From: an uncultured Treponema sp. | GTDB lineage: Bacteria > Spirochaetota > Spirochaetia > Treponematales > Treponemataceae | Direction: 5' to 3' | DNA length: 64,000 nt | Assembly: GCA_900319625.1 (NCBI GenBank) | Contig: ONPD01000003.1 | Coordinates: 186,001 to 250,000 of the forward strand | Shown: one piece after another, positions 33,740 to 42,058 of the stretch | Layout of the letters: every line of letters starts with the position of its first letter | Numbering within the stretch: position 1 is the stretch's first letter | Position numbers and translations under genes: made by a program | The notes under the pieces: model-generated | What the model saw: the letters and a program-made list of their open reading frames with translations, nothing else | What the model was told of the DNA's origin: nothing | Databases searched by the model: none

Positions 33740-35608
33740 CTATTTTTTATACGCGTCGTCATGAACCCCGGAAACAGCTCGTCCTGAAGGTTCATCCATA
33801 TTTTTCCAGGCAGCATCCCACTCAAGGGCCTTTGCAGTTGAACAGGCAACTCCGGCTTCATGAGGAACACATTTTGCTGCGCTGTCGCTTGGGAAAAGGC
33901 GTGAATAAATCTCGCGGTAGTAGTATTCCTCTTTTGTCTTCGGAGGATTTACCGGGAAGCGGTTTTCACGTCGGGCAAATTCCTGATCGCTGACCTTTTC
34001 CTCTGTAATCTTTTTAAGAGTATCAATCCAGTTATAGCCGACACCGTCAGAGAACTGTTCCTTCTGACGCCAGGCAATACTTTCCGGAAGCAGGTCTTCA
34101 AAAGCCTTACGCAAAATCCACTTTTCAATTCTCTGTCCGCCGTTTCCCCGGCCCTCAGCACCTTCAGGAAGTTTAATGCTCATTTTATCACTAGGGTTCA
34201 GTCCCATAGCGATATCAATAAAATCCTTATCAAGGAAAGGAACACGTCCTTCAACACCCCAGGCCATAAGAGACTTGTTGGCACGGAGACAGTCATACAA
34301 ATGAAGCTTACTCATTTTGCGGACAAGCTCCTCGTGGAATTCCTGAGCGTTCGGAGCCTTATGGAAATACAAATATCCGCCGAAAAGCTCATCACTTCCT
34401 TCACCGCTCAAAACCATCTTAATTCCCATAGATTTGATTACGCGGGCAAGAAGATACATAGGAGTTGAAGCGCGTACAGTTGTAATATCATAAGTTTCAA
34501 TGTGATAGATAACATCAGGCAGGGCATCCAGTGCCTCCTGAATTGTAAAGTGCACCTCGTGATGTACAGTGCCGATATAATCAGCTGCCTTCTGAGCCGC
34601 AATAAGGTCAGGAGAGCCTTCAAGACCTACTGCAAAGCTGTGCAAACGAGGCCACCAGGCGCCTTCCTTACTGTCAGTCTCAACTCGCTTGTTACTGAAC
34701 TTCTGGGTAACAGCCGCAATAATAGAAGAATCAAGTCCGCCACTCAAAAGAACACCGTAAGGAACATCAGACATCAGCTGTGCTTTTACGGCAGCTTCAA
34801 GACCGTTGCGAACCTTTTCAATTACAGAAGGATTGATGATTTCGCCCTTATCGTCAGTAGCACGGGCAGCATTTTTTACATTATCGTAAATCTCCCAATC
34901 CCTATTATACCATTTAACTGGCCTTGGAGAATTGTCACACGGATTGGATTTTGCTAACGCAAAATCTTTTTTATTATCAGAAACGTCGTTAGACGTTTCG
35001 AATCCGTGTGATACTTTTCCAGAATACAAATAGTGTCCGTTCGGGAATTCTTCGATTGTCTGGCAGTTGCCTTCCAGGGCCTTTAGTTCGCTCGCAACAT
35101 AGTAGCGGCCGGCCTTGTCCCAGCCCTGATAAAGAGGAATTACACCAATTTCATCACGGGAAATAAGATATGAATCATGTTCGCTGTCATAAAGAGCAAA
35201 GGCAAAAATACCTGAAAGCTCTTCAATCATAGCCTTAAAATCACCAGATTCCCGGTATTTTTTATAAAGAGGAATGATAACCTCGCAATCAGAGCCAGTC
35301 AAAAAGTGATAGGAATCAGAAAACTTAGCACGGATTTCCTTATGATTGTAGATTTCGCCGTTAGCAGCCAGGATGATTTTTCCGTCATCGCTTACAAGAG
35401 GCTGCTTTCCGCTGAGCGGATCAACAATAGAAAGACGTTCATGACTCAAAATCGCATTATCTCCAGTATAAACCCCGCTCCAGTCCGGACCACGGTGACG
35501 AATTCTCTTACTCATCTCCAAAACCTGAGCACGCAATTCCTCTTTCAAGCCCTCCGCAATCGGAGCGCTGCCACTATTTAAGTCAAATAATCCTACGAAG
35601 CCGCACAT
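33740..35608 (-). CDS. asnB: glutamine-hydrolysing asparagine synthetase with an in-frame palindromic insertion
   Basis: Cys2 after the start (MCGFVG) is the glutaminase nucleophile, and the PPi loop is LLSGGLDSS in the synthetase domain. At 622 residues it exceeds E. coli AsnB (554). About residues 199-225 coincide exactly with an 81-bp palindromic element, encoding SHGFETSNDVS to DFALAKSNPCDN between YLYSG and the conserved WYNRDW. The insertion is in the surface linker joining the two domains and keeps the frame. GGAGG sets the start. The leader has a single hexaloop/terminator module. Confidence 0.95.
   Translation of the reverse strand: MCGFVGLFDLNSGSAPIAEGLKEELRAQVLEMSKRIRHRGPDWSGVYTGDNAILSHERLSIVDPLSGKQPLVSDDGKIILAANGEIYNHKEIRAKFSDSYHFLTGSDCEVIIPLYKKYRESGDFKAMIEELSGIFAFALYDSEHDSYLISRDEIGVIPLYQGWDKAGRYYVASELKALEGNCQTIEEFPNGHYLYSGKVSHGFETSNDVSDNKKDFALAKSNPCDNSPRPVKWYNRDWEIYDNVKNAARATDDKGEIINPSVIEKVRNGLEAAVKAQLMSDVPYGVLLSGGLDSSIIAAVTQKFSNKRVETDSKEGAWWPRLHSFAVGLEGSPDLIAAQKAADYIGTVHHEVHFTIQEALDALPDVIYHIETYDITTVRASTPMYLLARVIKSMGIKMVLSGEGSDELFGGYLYFHKAPNAQEFHEELVRKMSKLHLYDCLRANKSLMAWGVEGRVPFLDKDFIDIAMGLNPSDKMSIKLPEGAEGRGNGGQRIEKWILRKAFEDLLPESIAWRQKEQFSDGVGYNWIDTLKKITEEKVSDQEFARRENRFPVNPPKTKEEYYYREIYSRLFPSDSAAKCVPHEAGVACSTAKALEWDAAWKNMDEPSGRAVSGVHDDAYKK
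34933..35013. repeat. full 81-bp palindromic element (family 1) in asnB
   Basis: Ends TGTCACACGG and CCGTGTGATA; internal hairpins ATTTTGC-TAAC-GCAAAAT and AAACGTC-GTTA-GACGTTT, joined by a T-rich spacer. It is nearly identical to the copy at 27636-27716 except in the spacer and lies in opposite orientation relative to its gene. Confidence 0.93.
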
Positions 35609-35633
35609 ATTAATCCTCCAAAAAATCCGTTAA

Positions 35634-35748
35634 AATAAAAAAAGAGGCCGTAGACACTGCCCCTGCGCCGATAATACGGTCAGGAAAAATATCTACGACC
35701 TCTTTGTCGTAATACAATAATTATTGTGAAATCACCCCTCCCTGTCAA
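35634..35748 (-). promoter_or_regulatory. asnB promoter and single-hexaloop ANTAR-type leader
   Basis: Promoter: -35 TTGACA at 35748-35743 (inside the end of tatD), spacer 17, -10 AATAAT at 35725-35720, start near 35713. Stem ACGAC / GTCGT closes hexaloop AAAGAG (35710-35695), right at the RNA 5' end. Its 3' arm is the start of terminator 35644-35702. Genes behind it are asnB, pyrG, glnA and the ANTAR gene itself. Confidence 0.83.
35644..35702 (-). terminator. leader terminator of asnB
   Basis: On the minus strand GAGGTCGTAGATA pairs with TGTCTACGGCCTC around a long apical region, followed by seven T. Confidence 0.85.
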
Positions 35749-36574
35749 TAAGGAAAAAATTTTCCCTTAGCCTTTCTGACAGTTCTTCAAGCCTCATTTT
35801 TCTAAGCCCGGCCGCCGCCTCATATACCCGCTCAATTTCCTCTGCCCTTGTAAATTCTTCCCCCTTCAAAGTCTGAAAAGGCGCATCCGTTTCAAGCAGC
35901 AAATTTTCCAGCGGCAGCTTCTGCAGGCACTCAATTACTTTTTTATTTCCGTTCAGCATCTGCTTTCCAAAGCTGAAAAAACAGTTTATTTCCCTGCTAA
36001 TCAAAGAGTTTGCCTCCACCAGGCTTCCCATAAAAGAATGAAAAAGAACCGCAGGCAGTTTTTTAAGCCGCGGGGCATATTCAAAAAGTTTTTCATTAGC
36101 CTTGCGGCAGTGAACCACAAGAGGCATTTTATACTGCTCTGCAAGCTCCAGCTGAATATTCCACATTTCTTCCTGCAGCTGACTTTTTTCCCGGAAGTCA
36201 GGCGTAAAATAATCAAAGCCTGCTTCCCCGATAGCATTTATAAAAGGCTGACTTGAAGCTGAAAGTGCCCCCTGCCCACCTGCAAGTGCCTCCTCCCGCC
36301 CCCGCAGCAGCCCCTCCAGAAAATCAGCATTCTTTTTTACATCAAAATCCGCCATAGCGCTTGCCTGAGGATGCAACCCAAAAGCCCTCTTCACCCCCGC
36401 AGGCGCCCCCGCCTGCACATCCCACTCTTCAACGCTGTGGGCACAGGAAAGCGCCTGCCAATTCACCTCAAGCTCAGCCTCCCGCTCCAGACAAACCGCA
36501 TAATGAAAATGCGCATCACAAAAGCCAGCCATTTTTAGAGATTTTTTCATATTTTCTGCATTTTTTCCTAACAT
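35732..36574 (-). CDS. TatD-family metal-dependent hydrolase
   Basis: This 280-residue TIM-barrel hydrolase has metal ligands in DAHFH, the glutamate in AIGEAGFD, VVHCRKA, LFHSFMGS and ETDAPF. Relatives are 3'-5' exonucleases or deacylases acting on DNA repair or D-aminoacyl-tRNA. Two Gly/Ala-rich stretches are encoded by GC-rich DNA, one a perfect palindrome (GCAGGCG-CCCC-CGCCTGC near 36401-36420), which looks like repeat debris. The asnB promoter overlaps its 3' end. Confidence 0.85.
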   Translation of the reverse strand: MLGKNAENMKKSLKMAGFCDAHFHYAVCLEREAELEVNWQALSCAHSVEEWDVQAGAPAGVKRAFGLHPQASAMADFDVKKNADFLEGLLRGREEALAGGQGALSASSQPFINAIGEAGFDYFTPDFREKSQLQEEMWNIQLELAEQYKMPLVVHCRKANEKLFEYAPRLKKLPAVLFHSFMGSLVEANSLISREINCFFSFGKQMLNGNKKVIECLQKLPLENLLLETDAPFQTLKGEEFTRAEEIERVYEAAAGLRKMRLEELSERLRENFFLIDREG

Positions 36575-36621
36575 TTTTTTTATTATAACCGAATATAAAA
36601 GTATGGGAACGTGTTTTCCAT

Positions 36622-36639
36622 GCGAAACCTGAGTTTCGC
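36622..36639. other. hairpin upstream of the small conserved ORF
   Basis: GCGAAAC-CTGA-GTTTCGC is a perfect 7-bp stem with a tetraloop, 65 bases before the small gene at 36704, without a T-run. It could stabilise the mRNA 5' end. Confidence 0.5.
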
Positions 36640-36703
36640 GATAATTTCGATAAAAACTTTACTTCATAGATGTGCTAAAACTTACAGATTGCGGGAGGCA
36701 ATA

Positions 36704-36916
36704 ATGAAAAGTTACACATTAAAAAGCATAGGAAAATCTTCAGACTACATGACAATTCTTCGTGAAATGGAAGATGGATTTGTTGTAAAAATCGTTCGCG
36801 ACCTTGACGGTTACGAAGACGTAAAAACCGACTACATCAGCCGCGAACTCTTCGACAGCTGCATCCGCACCGGCTACCTGACAGAAATAAAAGAAAAGGT
36901 AGTTGTTTCGGCCTGA
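36704..36916 (+). CDS. small protein of unknown function, 70 residues
   Basis: ATG 36704 has GGGAGG upstream at a proper distance. The 70 residues have a balanced, soluble composition (SDYMTILREMEDGFVVKIVRD, ISRELFDSCIRTGYL) and no membrane segment. Codon use resembles neighbouring genes and a strong terminator follows, so it is likely a real monocistronic gene. The strand-turn-strand then helix pattern suggests a small alpha/beta fold. I do not recognise the family. Confidence 0.75.
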   Translation: MKSYTLKSIGKSSDYMTILREMEDGFVVKIVRDLDGYEDVKTDYISRELFDSCIRTGYLTEIKEKVVVSA

Positions 36917-36950
36917 AGTGTCCTTTATATTTCGAATTAGCCTTGTATAA

Positions 36951-36977
36951 AAACGCTCCGTCGGGGCGTTTTTTTTG
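36951..36977 (+). terminator. terminator of the small protein gene
   Basis: AACGCTCC-GTC-GGGGCGTT followed by seven more T. Confidence 0.9.
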
Positions 36978-36983
36978 TTTGGG

Positions 36984-37073
36984 CGGTCCGGCTGCCGCCG
37001 TCGCTACGTCCGCGGTTCCGCTATCGCTCCAGCCCCCTGGCGGTGGCCGGCTTCGCCGCCGCTCCCATCGCTA
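36984..37073. repeat. possible diverged member of the GC-rich repeat family, supplying the miaA stop codon
   Basis: The block is far more GC-rich than its surroundings and shares the words CGCTCCAGCC, TTCGCC and CGCTACC with 32021-32101. On the minus strand GGTAGCG contains the TAG stop of miaA. Similarity is weaker than between the other two copies. Confidence 0.45.
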
Positions 37074-38015
37074 CCGCATTTTCAAATCAGAAATCATTTT
37101 TACAGCTTCTTTAATGCGTTCTGCCTTATCAGTCTGACCCAGCCAGTGAATTTCAACACCCTTGCGTTCCATCATACGGAACCAGGTTTCCTGCCTTTTT
37201 GCAAACTGGCGGATAGCGATAAAAAGCTTTTCTTCCATTTCATCGCGGCCTTTGTATTTTCCCTGTAAGAACTCAGAACAGAAGCGGTATTCAAGCCCCA
37301 GTTTTTCAAGACGTTCAAAGGTAATTCCACTTTTATGGATATTTTCAACTTCTTCTATCATACCGCCGTCTAAGCGCTCTCTCAGGCGTATAGAAATATT
37401 TTTCCAAAGTTCCGGCCGTGGCAAAGTCGTTCCGATTATAAAAGGCCTTATATCAGGGCGCTCAACCGAAGTTGATTCAATCCCCTGTTTTTTAGCTTCA
37501 ATAATTTCCAGAGCCTTGATTACGCGCTCTTTTTCCTTAAGGTCAGCCTTTACGTGTAAGTCAGGCTGCTCTTTAAGAAGCATTTCTCCCAGCTCTTCAA
37601 GTGATTTTGCTTCCAGCTCTGCGTGAAGCTTGGGATTTTCCGGCAGAATTACCATTTCATAACCGCGAACGACCGCATCAAGATACATGCCAGTTCCGCC
37701 GACTACAACAGGTAATTTTCCTCGGCCAGAAATATCCTTAAAAGCAGCGTAAAAATCTTTCTGATAATTGTAAACATTGTATTCGTCTGGCAGCTGAGCA
37801 ATATCAATAAGATGATAAGGAAGAGGCTGACCTTCCCAGACATATTCGTCCAGGTCTTTTCCGGAACCTATATCCAGATGACGGTAAGTCTGGCGGGAAT
37901 CTGCAGAAATAATTTCACCATTAAAAGTGCCGGCCAGGGCAACTCCAATTGAAGTTTTTCCCACCGCCGTCGGGCCAAGTACGATAATGCAGTTGTAACT
38001 TTTATTTTCTGCCAT
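37071..38015 (-). CDS. miaA: tRNA dimethylallyltransferase
   Basis: This enzyme adds an isopentenyl group to A37 of tRNAs reading UNN codons. P-loop GPTAVGKTS near the start, SADSRQTYRHLDIGS and the GGTGMYLDAV box identify it. I use ATG 38015 (GGCGGGA upstream) for 314 residues, the family norm. It directly follows rlmI on the same strand; both modify RNA. Confidence 0.95.
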   Translation of the reverse strand: MAENKSYNCIIVLGPTAVGKTSIGVALAGTFNGEIISADSRQTYRHLDIGSGKDLDEYVWEGQPLPYHLIDIAQLPDEYNVYNYQKDFYAAFKDISGRGKLPVVVGGTGMYLDAVVRGYEMVILPENPKLHAELEAKSLEELGEMLLKEQPDLHVKADLKEKERVIKALEIIEAKKQGIESTSVERPDIRPFIIGTTLPRPELWKNISIRLRERLDGGMIEEVENIHKSGITFERLEKLGLEYRFCSEFLQGKYKGRDEMEEKLFIAIRQFAKRQETWFRMMERKGVEIHWLGQTDKAERIKEAVKMISDLKMR

Positions 38016-38035
38016 AAATCCCGCCAAAAGACATC

Positions 38036-39289
38036 CTAGCGAACGACACAGATTGCGCACTTCAAATATTCAGACTTAGGATAGCCGGCCAGAAGCGGAT
38101 GGTCAGGGCCCGCACCGCGTTTTTCAAGAATCTGAACCCGCTTGTGGCTGTCCATAGCCGCGTGAACAATCATATCGTAGAAGGTATTTGAATCAAAGAA
38201 GTGGGAGCATGAACATGTAACAAGGATTCCGCCTTCGTTCAAAAGTCTCATTGCGCGCAGGTTGATTTCCTTATAGCCGCCGTAAGCCTTCTGAATGTTC
38301 TTTGCAGATTTTGTAAAGGCCGGAGGATCAAGAATGATTACATCAAACTTTTCTCCGTCAGCCTCGTATTTTTTAAGCAGATCAAAAACATCAGCGCAGA
38401 CAGCCTTCATAACTTTTTCTGCCTTGTTGAGCTTAATGTTATTGTTTACCATTGCAACAGCTTCTTCCGAAATATCAACAGAAGTTACTTCGCGCGCTCC
38501 TGCCTTAAAGGCATTTAGACCAAAAGCGCCTGTGTGAGTAAAGGTATCAAGGACTTTTTTCCCGTGACAGAAGCGTTTAATCTGTTCACGGTTGAACTTC
38601 TGGTCAAGAAAGTAGCCTGTTTTCTGTCCGCCTTCAACATCGACGCAAAGACGAACCTCGTTTTCCAAAATCGTAATTTTTGTATCAAAGTTCTTGCCGT
38701 CAAGCCAGCCGCTTGTAAGAGGAAGTCCTTCCTTTTCACGGACAGCTTCATCATCCTTTTCAAAAATGCCGTCCGGCTTACAAACCTTTTTAAGAGCCTT
38801 TAAGATTTCGTCACGGAATACATCGCAGGCCATTGCCAGGAACTGAACAACAAGGAAAACTTTTCCCTCTTCGCTGCAAAAACGCTCGCAGATAAAGCCC
38901 GGAATCAAATCAGCCTCGCCAAATACAAGACGGTAAGAATCAGTGTCAGAATAATAAAGCTGACGGTGATTATAAGCCGCAAGAATGCGTTTCTCCCAGA
39001 AATCAGAAATATCTTCAAAAACCTTATCCGCATGCTCGCTGCTGATTAAACGGACTGCAATCTTTGATTTTTTATTGAGAATTCCAGTTCCTAAAAATCC
39101 GCCTGCCTTTGTGCATACTTCAACGGCAGAACCGTCAGGCACACTACATTCTGCTAAGGTCTCATTTTTCCATTCAGATTTTTCATCAGCGCGGTGCTTA
39201 AAATGCGAAATCTCGTTATCAAATACCCAGGGAAAGCCCTGTAAAATTTCTCTCTCTTCTTTTGCGTTCAAAAATACTTTTGCAAACAT
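38036..39289 (-). CDS. rlmI: RlmI-like 23S rRNA (cytosine-5) methyltransferase
   Basis: This 417-residue class I SAM methyltransferase has an N-terminal PUA-like domain (GFPWVFDNEI), a central EEHL-like region, SAM motif LDTFTHTGAFGLNA and the catalytic strand IILDPPAFTKS. TCSCSHFFD holds a cysteine typical of m5C enzymes. AAGGATG precedes the ATG. Target C1962 is assigned by family only. Confidence 0.85.
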   Translation of the reverse strand: MFAKVFLNAKEEREILQGFPWVFDNEISHFKHRADEKSEWKNETLAECSVPDGSAVEVCTKAGGFLGTGILNKKSKIAVRLISSEHADKVFEDISDFWEKRILAAYNHRQLYYSDTDSYRLVFGEADLIPGFICERFCSEEGKVFLVVQFLAMACDVFRDEILKALKKVCKPDGIFEKDDEAVREKEGLPLTSGWLDGKNFDTKITILENEVRLCVDVEGGQKTGYFLDQKFNREQIKRFCHGKKVLDTFTHTGAFGLNAFKAGAREVTSVDISEEAVAMVNNNIKLNKAEKVMKAVCADVFDLLKKYEADGEKFDVIILDPPAFTKSAKNIQKAYGGYKEINLRAMRLLNEGGILVTCSCSHFFDSNTFYDMIVHAAMDSHKRVQILEKRGAGPDHPLLAGYPKSEYLKCAICVVR

Positions 39290-39298
39290 AAAACATCC

Positions 39299-39883
39299 TT
39301 AAATATACTTTCCCCACTCTTTCCAGAGCTTTTCCGGGCTTTCAAATTGAACAGCCCTTATTCCAAGAGCAGCAGCAGCCTGACAGTTTTCAATTTTATC
39401 ATCTGTAAAAAATGCTTCTTCTGCCTTATAGCCTTCTGCTTCAAGAATCAGCTGAAAAAAGTTAGGGTTTGGTTTTGCCTCTCCGATTTTGTTACTGGCA
39501 TAAGTCTGGTCAAAAAAGGCGTAATCACCCCGCTCCATGTGATTTTCCCAGTGACTGTCGATTGTGTTTGTTCCGCAGACAACCCGGTGCTTTTTGCGGA
39601 GGGCTGCAATCAGTTCTGCAGTGCGGGACTGAAGGGTCGGATGAAAATACAATCTGAAAAGGTCATGCTGAACAGCATTTATTCCCCGCGAGGCAGAAGC
39701 CTGATTAAAGCAAGTCCAAAACTCGCGAACGTTGATAAAGCCTTTTTCAAGCTTTTCCCAGATATTTCCGTTTTCCCGGCAGATTTCTAAAAATTCCGCC
39801 TTACTAAGGCCCAGCTTTCCTGTAAGCAGGTCCAGGGGAAAAGTTGTTGTAACAACGCCCCCCATATCAAAAATAAAAAGCAT
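39299..39883 (-). CDS. HAD-family hydrolase
   Basis: This 194-residue protein starts with the HAD nucleophile motif IFDMGGVV, has the second motif region GTNTID and lysine GEAKPNP, and ends with FFTDDKIENC. The first Asp of the usual DxD is present, but the second position is Gly (D-M-G), as in some HAD-IA proteins. Substrate unknown; it sits between topA and rlmI. Confidence 0.85.
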   Translation of the reverse strand: MLFIFDMGGVVTTTFPLDLLTGKLGLSKAEFLEICRENGNIWEKLEKGFINVREFWTCFNQASASRGINAVQHDLFRLYFHPTLQSRTAELIAALRKKHRVVCGTNTIDSHWENHMERGDYAFFDQTYASNKIGEAKPNPNFFQLILEAEGYKAEEAFFTDDKIENCQAAAALGIRAVQFESPEKLWKEWGKYI

Positions 39884-39892
39884 AAACGCAGC

Positions 39893-42028
39893 CTACTCTT
39901 CACCGGCTTCAGGCATAACCATAGGCTCGTCATCAGCTGAATGCAGGTAATCACAGTCAGGATTGATACAAGATTTATAGCTTCCGTTCTTTTTGTCAAA
40001 CTTTTCAACCAGGAACCAGCCGCACTTAGGACAGTAAGAATCAATAGGCTTAAAGTGGCTGATAAAAGTACACTTAGGATAATTTGTACAGCCAAAGAAG
40101 GATTTACCCCGTCCCTTCTGCTTGCGCTCAACAATTTCTCCGTTACAGCCCGGAACCGGACATTTTGCCAGAGGAATTGATTTTGTGTTGTGACACTCAG
40201 GGAAGCCCGAACATGCCAGGAAGAAGCCGAACTTACCAAGCTTTTTTATCATCGGCTTTCCGCACAAATCACAAACCTTATCGGTTTTTTCGTCAAGGAA
40301 GCCCTTAATGCTTTCAGTTGTAGACATAACTTCTTCTACCCGCTTTTTAAAAGGTCCGTAGAAGTCGCTTATCATATCATTCCATACAAGCTCGTCAGCT
40401 TCAACCTTATCAAGGGTATTTTCAACCTCGGCTGTAAACTGCTCGTTAATTACGTCAGGGAAGCTTTCTACAAGGATTTTTGAAATCACTTTTCCAAGCT
40501 GAGTCGGAACCAGCTGCTTATTGCTTCTTGTAACATAATAGCGGTCAAGCAAAACAGAAATGATTGGAGCGTAAGTTGATGGTCGACCGATTCCCTTTTC
40601 TTCCAGCATACGAACGATTGAAGCGTCTGTATAGCGGGCAGGTCCCTGGGTAAAGTGCTGTTCCGGATGGAACTTACCTGTTTCCAGAGTTTCCCCTTCC
40701 TTCAGGCTTGGCAAAGAAGATGATTTTTCTTCCTTGCTTGAAAGCAGCTTGATTACGCTGTAAAAACCTTTTTCGCTGATTTTACTTGCGGCAGTTCTGA
40801 AAACTGCATCTCCGCTTGTAATTTCAACAGAGGTTGTTGTCATTTTTGCATTGTTCATCTGAGAAGAAACAAAACGCTCCCAGATGATTGAATAAAGCTT
40901 AAACTGGTCGTTACTAAGATATTCTTTTACGCTTTCCGGAGTATAACTTGTGTATGTAGGACGAATACCTTCATGAGCGTCCTGGGCAGCTTTACCTACC
41001 GAATAATGAATTGGTTCAGGAGGCAGAGTGTCAGGATAGTTTTTAGAAAGCCAGCCGCGAACATCTGCCAAAGCTGTATCAGAAATGCGGACAGAGTCAG
41101 TTCGCATGTAAGTAATAAGACCCACTCGGTTTTCGCCAATCTGAACACCTTCGTAAAGCATCTGGGCAATCTGCATAGTTTTACGGGAAGTAAAATTAAA
41201 GCGGTTTGCGGCTGCCTGCTGCAATTTTGAAGTTGTAAAAGGAGGCTTTGGACGAACAGTTTTATCAGTTTTCTTTACAGAGCTTACTGTGCAAGGAGAG
41301 TTTTTAATTTCCTCGATGATTTTATTAACCATATCCTCGCTTTTAAGCTCAGGATTTTCCCCCTTATATTTTACCAGCTGGGCTGTAAAATTAGATTTTC
41401 CCTTAGAAAAATCTGCATCAAGGCTCCAGTATTCTTCCGGAATAAAATCTTCTACTTCCTTTTCACGCTCGCAAATAAGGCGCAAAGCAACCGACTGAAC
41501 GCGGCCGGCAGAAAGTCCGTTTTTTACCTTTGCCCACAAAAGAGGACTGAGGTTATAACCTACAAGGCGATCCAGAACACGGCGGGCCTTCTGGGCATTT
41601 ACTTTTGCCTCAACAATTTCGCCGGGATGTTTTACGGCCTCGGTAATTGCAACCGGAGTAATTTCATTGAATACAATTCGGCTGATTTTTGCGTCAGTTT
41701 TATCTTTAAGGGCATTGTTCAAATGCCAGGCAATTGCCTCTCCTTCGCGGTCGTTATCGGATGCAAGCAGTACAAAATCTGATTTTTTTGCATCTTTCTG
41801 AAGTTCCTTAAGAAGTTTTGCACGGCCGCGGACTGTGATATATTCCGGCTGAAAGTTATTTTCAATATCAATTGCCATGCGCGATTTTGGCAGGTCAATC
41901 AAATGTCCCATAGAAGCCTTAACAACATAGCCAGGCCCCAGATATTTTTCGATAGTATGTGCCTTTGCAGGAGACTCTACAATCACAAGAGTCTGTGGTG
42001 TTTTTTCCTTAGTCTTCTTTGTAGCCAT
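39893..42028 (-). CDS. topA: DNA topoisomerase I
   Basis: This type IA topoisomerase relaxes negative supercoils. The TOPRIM start is LVIVESPAKAHTIEKYLG, acidic triad in ASDNDREGEAIAWHL, active-site tyrosine in GLITYMRTDSVRIS. Three C-terminal C4 zinc modules follow (CDLCGKPM, CPVPGCNGEI, CPKCGW). ATG 42028 follows AAGGATG; an upstream GTG overlaps that site. 711 residues. It closes the division cluster as in other treponemes. Confidence 0.96.
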   Translation of the reverse strand: MATKKTKEKTPQTLVIVESPAKAHTIEKYLGPGYVVKASMGHLIDLPKSRMAIDIENNFQPEYITVRGRAKLLKELQKDAKKSDFVLLASDNDREGEAIAWHLNNALKDKTDAKISRIVFNEITPVAITEAVKHPGEIVEAKVNAQKARRVLDRLVGYNLSPLLWAKVKNGLSAGRVQSVALRLICEREKEVEDFIPEEYWSLDADFSKGKSNFTAQLVKYKGENPELKSEDMVNKIIEEIKNSPCTVSSVKKTDKTVRPKPPFTTSKLQQAAANRFNFTSRKTMQIAQMLYEGVQIGENRVGLITYMRTDSVRISDTALADVRGWLSKNYPDTLPPEPIHYSVGKAAQDAHEGIRPTYTSYTPESVKEYLSNDQFKLYSIIWERFVSSQMNNAKMTTTSVEITSGDAVFRTAASKISEKGFYSVIKLLSSKEEKSSSLPSLKEGETLETGKFHPEQHFTQGPARYTDASIVRMLEEKGIGRPSTYAPIISVLLDRYYVTRSNKQLVPTQLGKVISKILVESFPDVINEQFTAEVENTLDKVEADELVWNDMISDFYGPFKKRVEEVMSTTESIKGFLDEKTDKVCDLCGKPMIKKLGKFGFFLACSGFPECHNTKSIPLAKCPVPGCNGEIVERKQKGRGKSFFGCTNYPKCTFISHFKPIDSYCPKCGWFLVEKFDKKNGSYKSCINPDCDYLHSADDEPMVMPEAGEE

Positions 42029-42058
42029 AATCTTCACATCCTTTAATAAAAATCATTA

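Noticed and set aside
36395-36425. GC-rich palindrome in tatD as another family-2 repeat
   Set aside because: Only one short hairpin (GCAGGCG/CGCCTGC) is present, without the GGTAGCG or GAGCGAGGGG blocks, so family membership is not supported.
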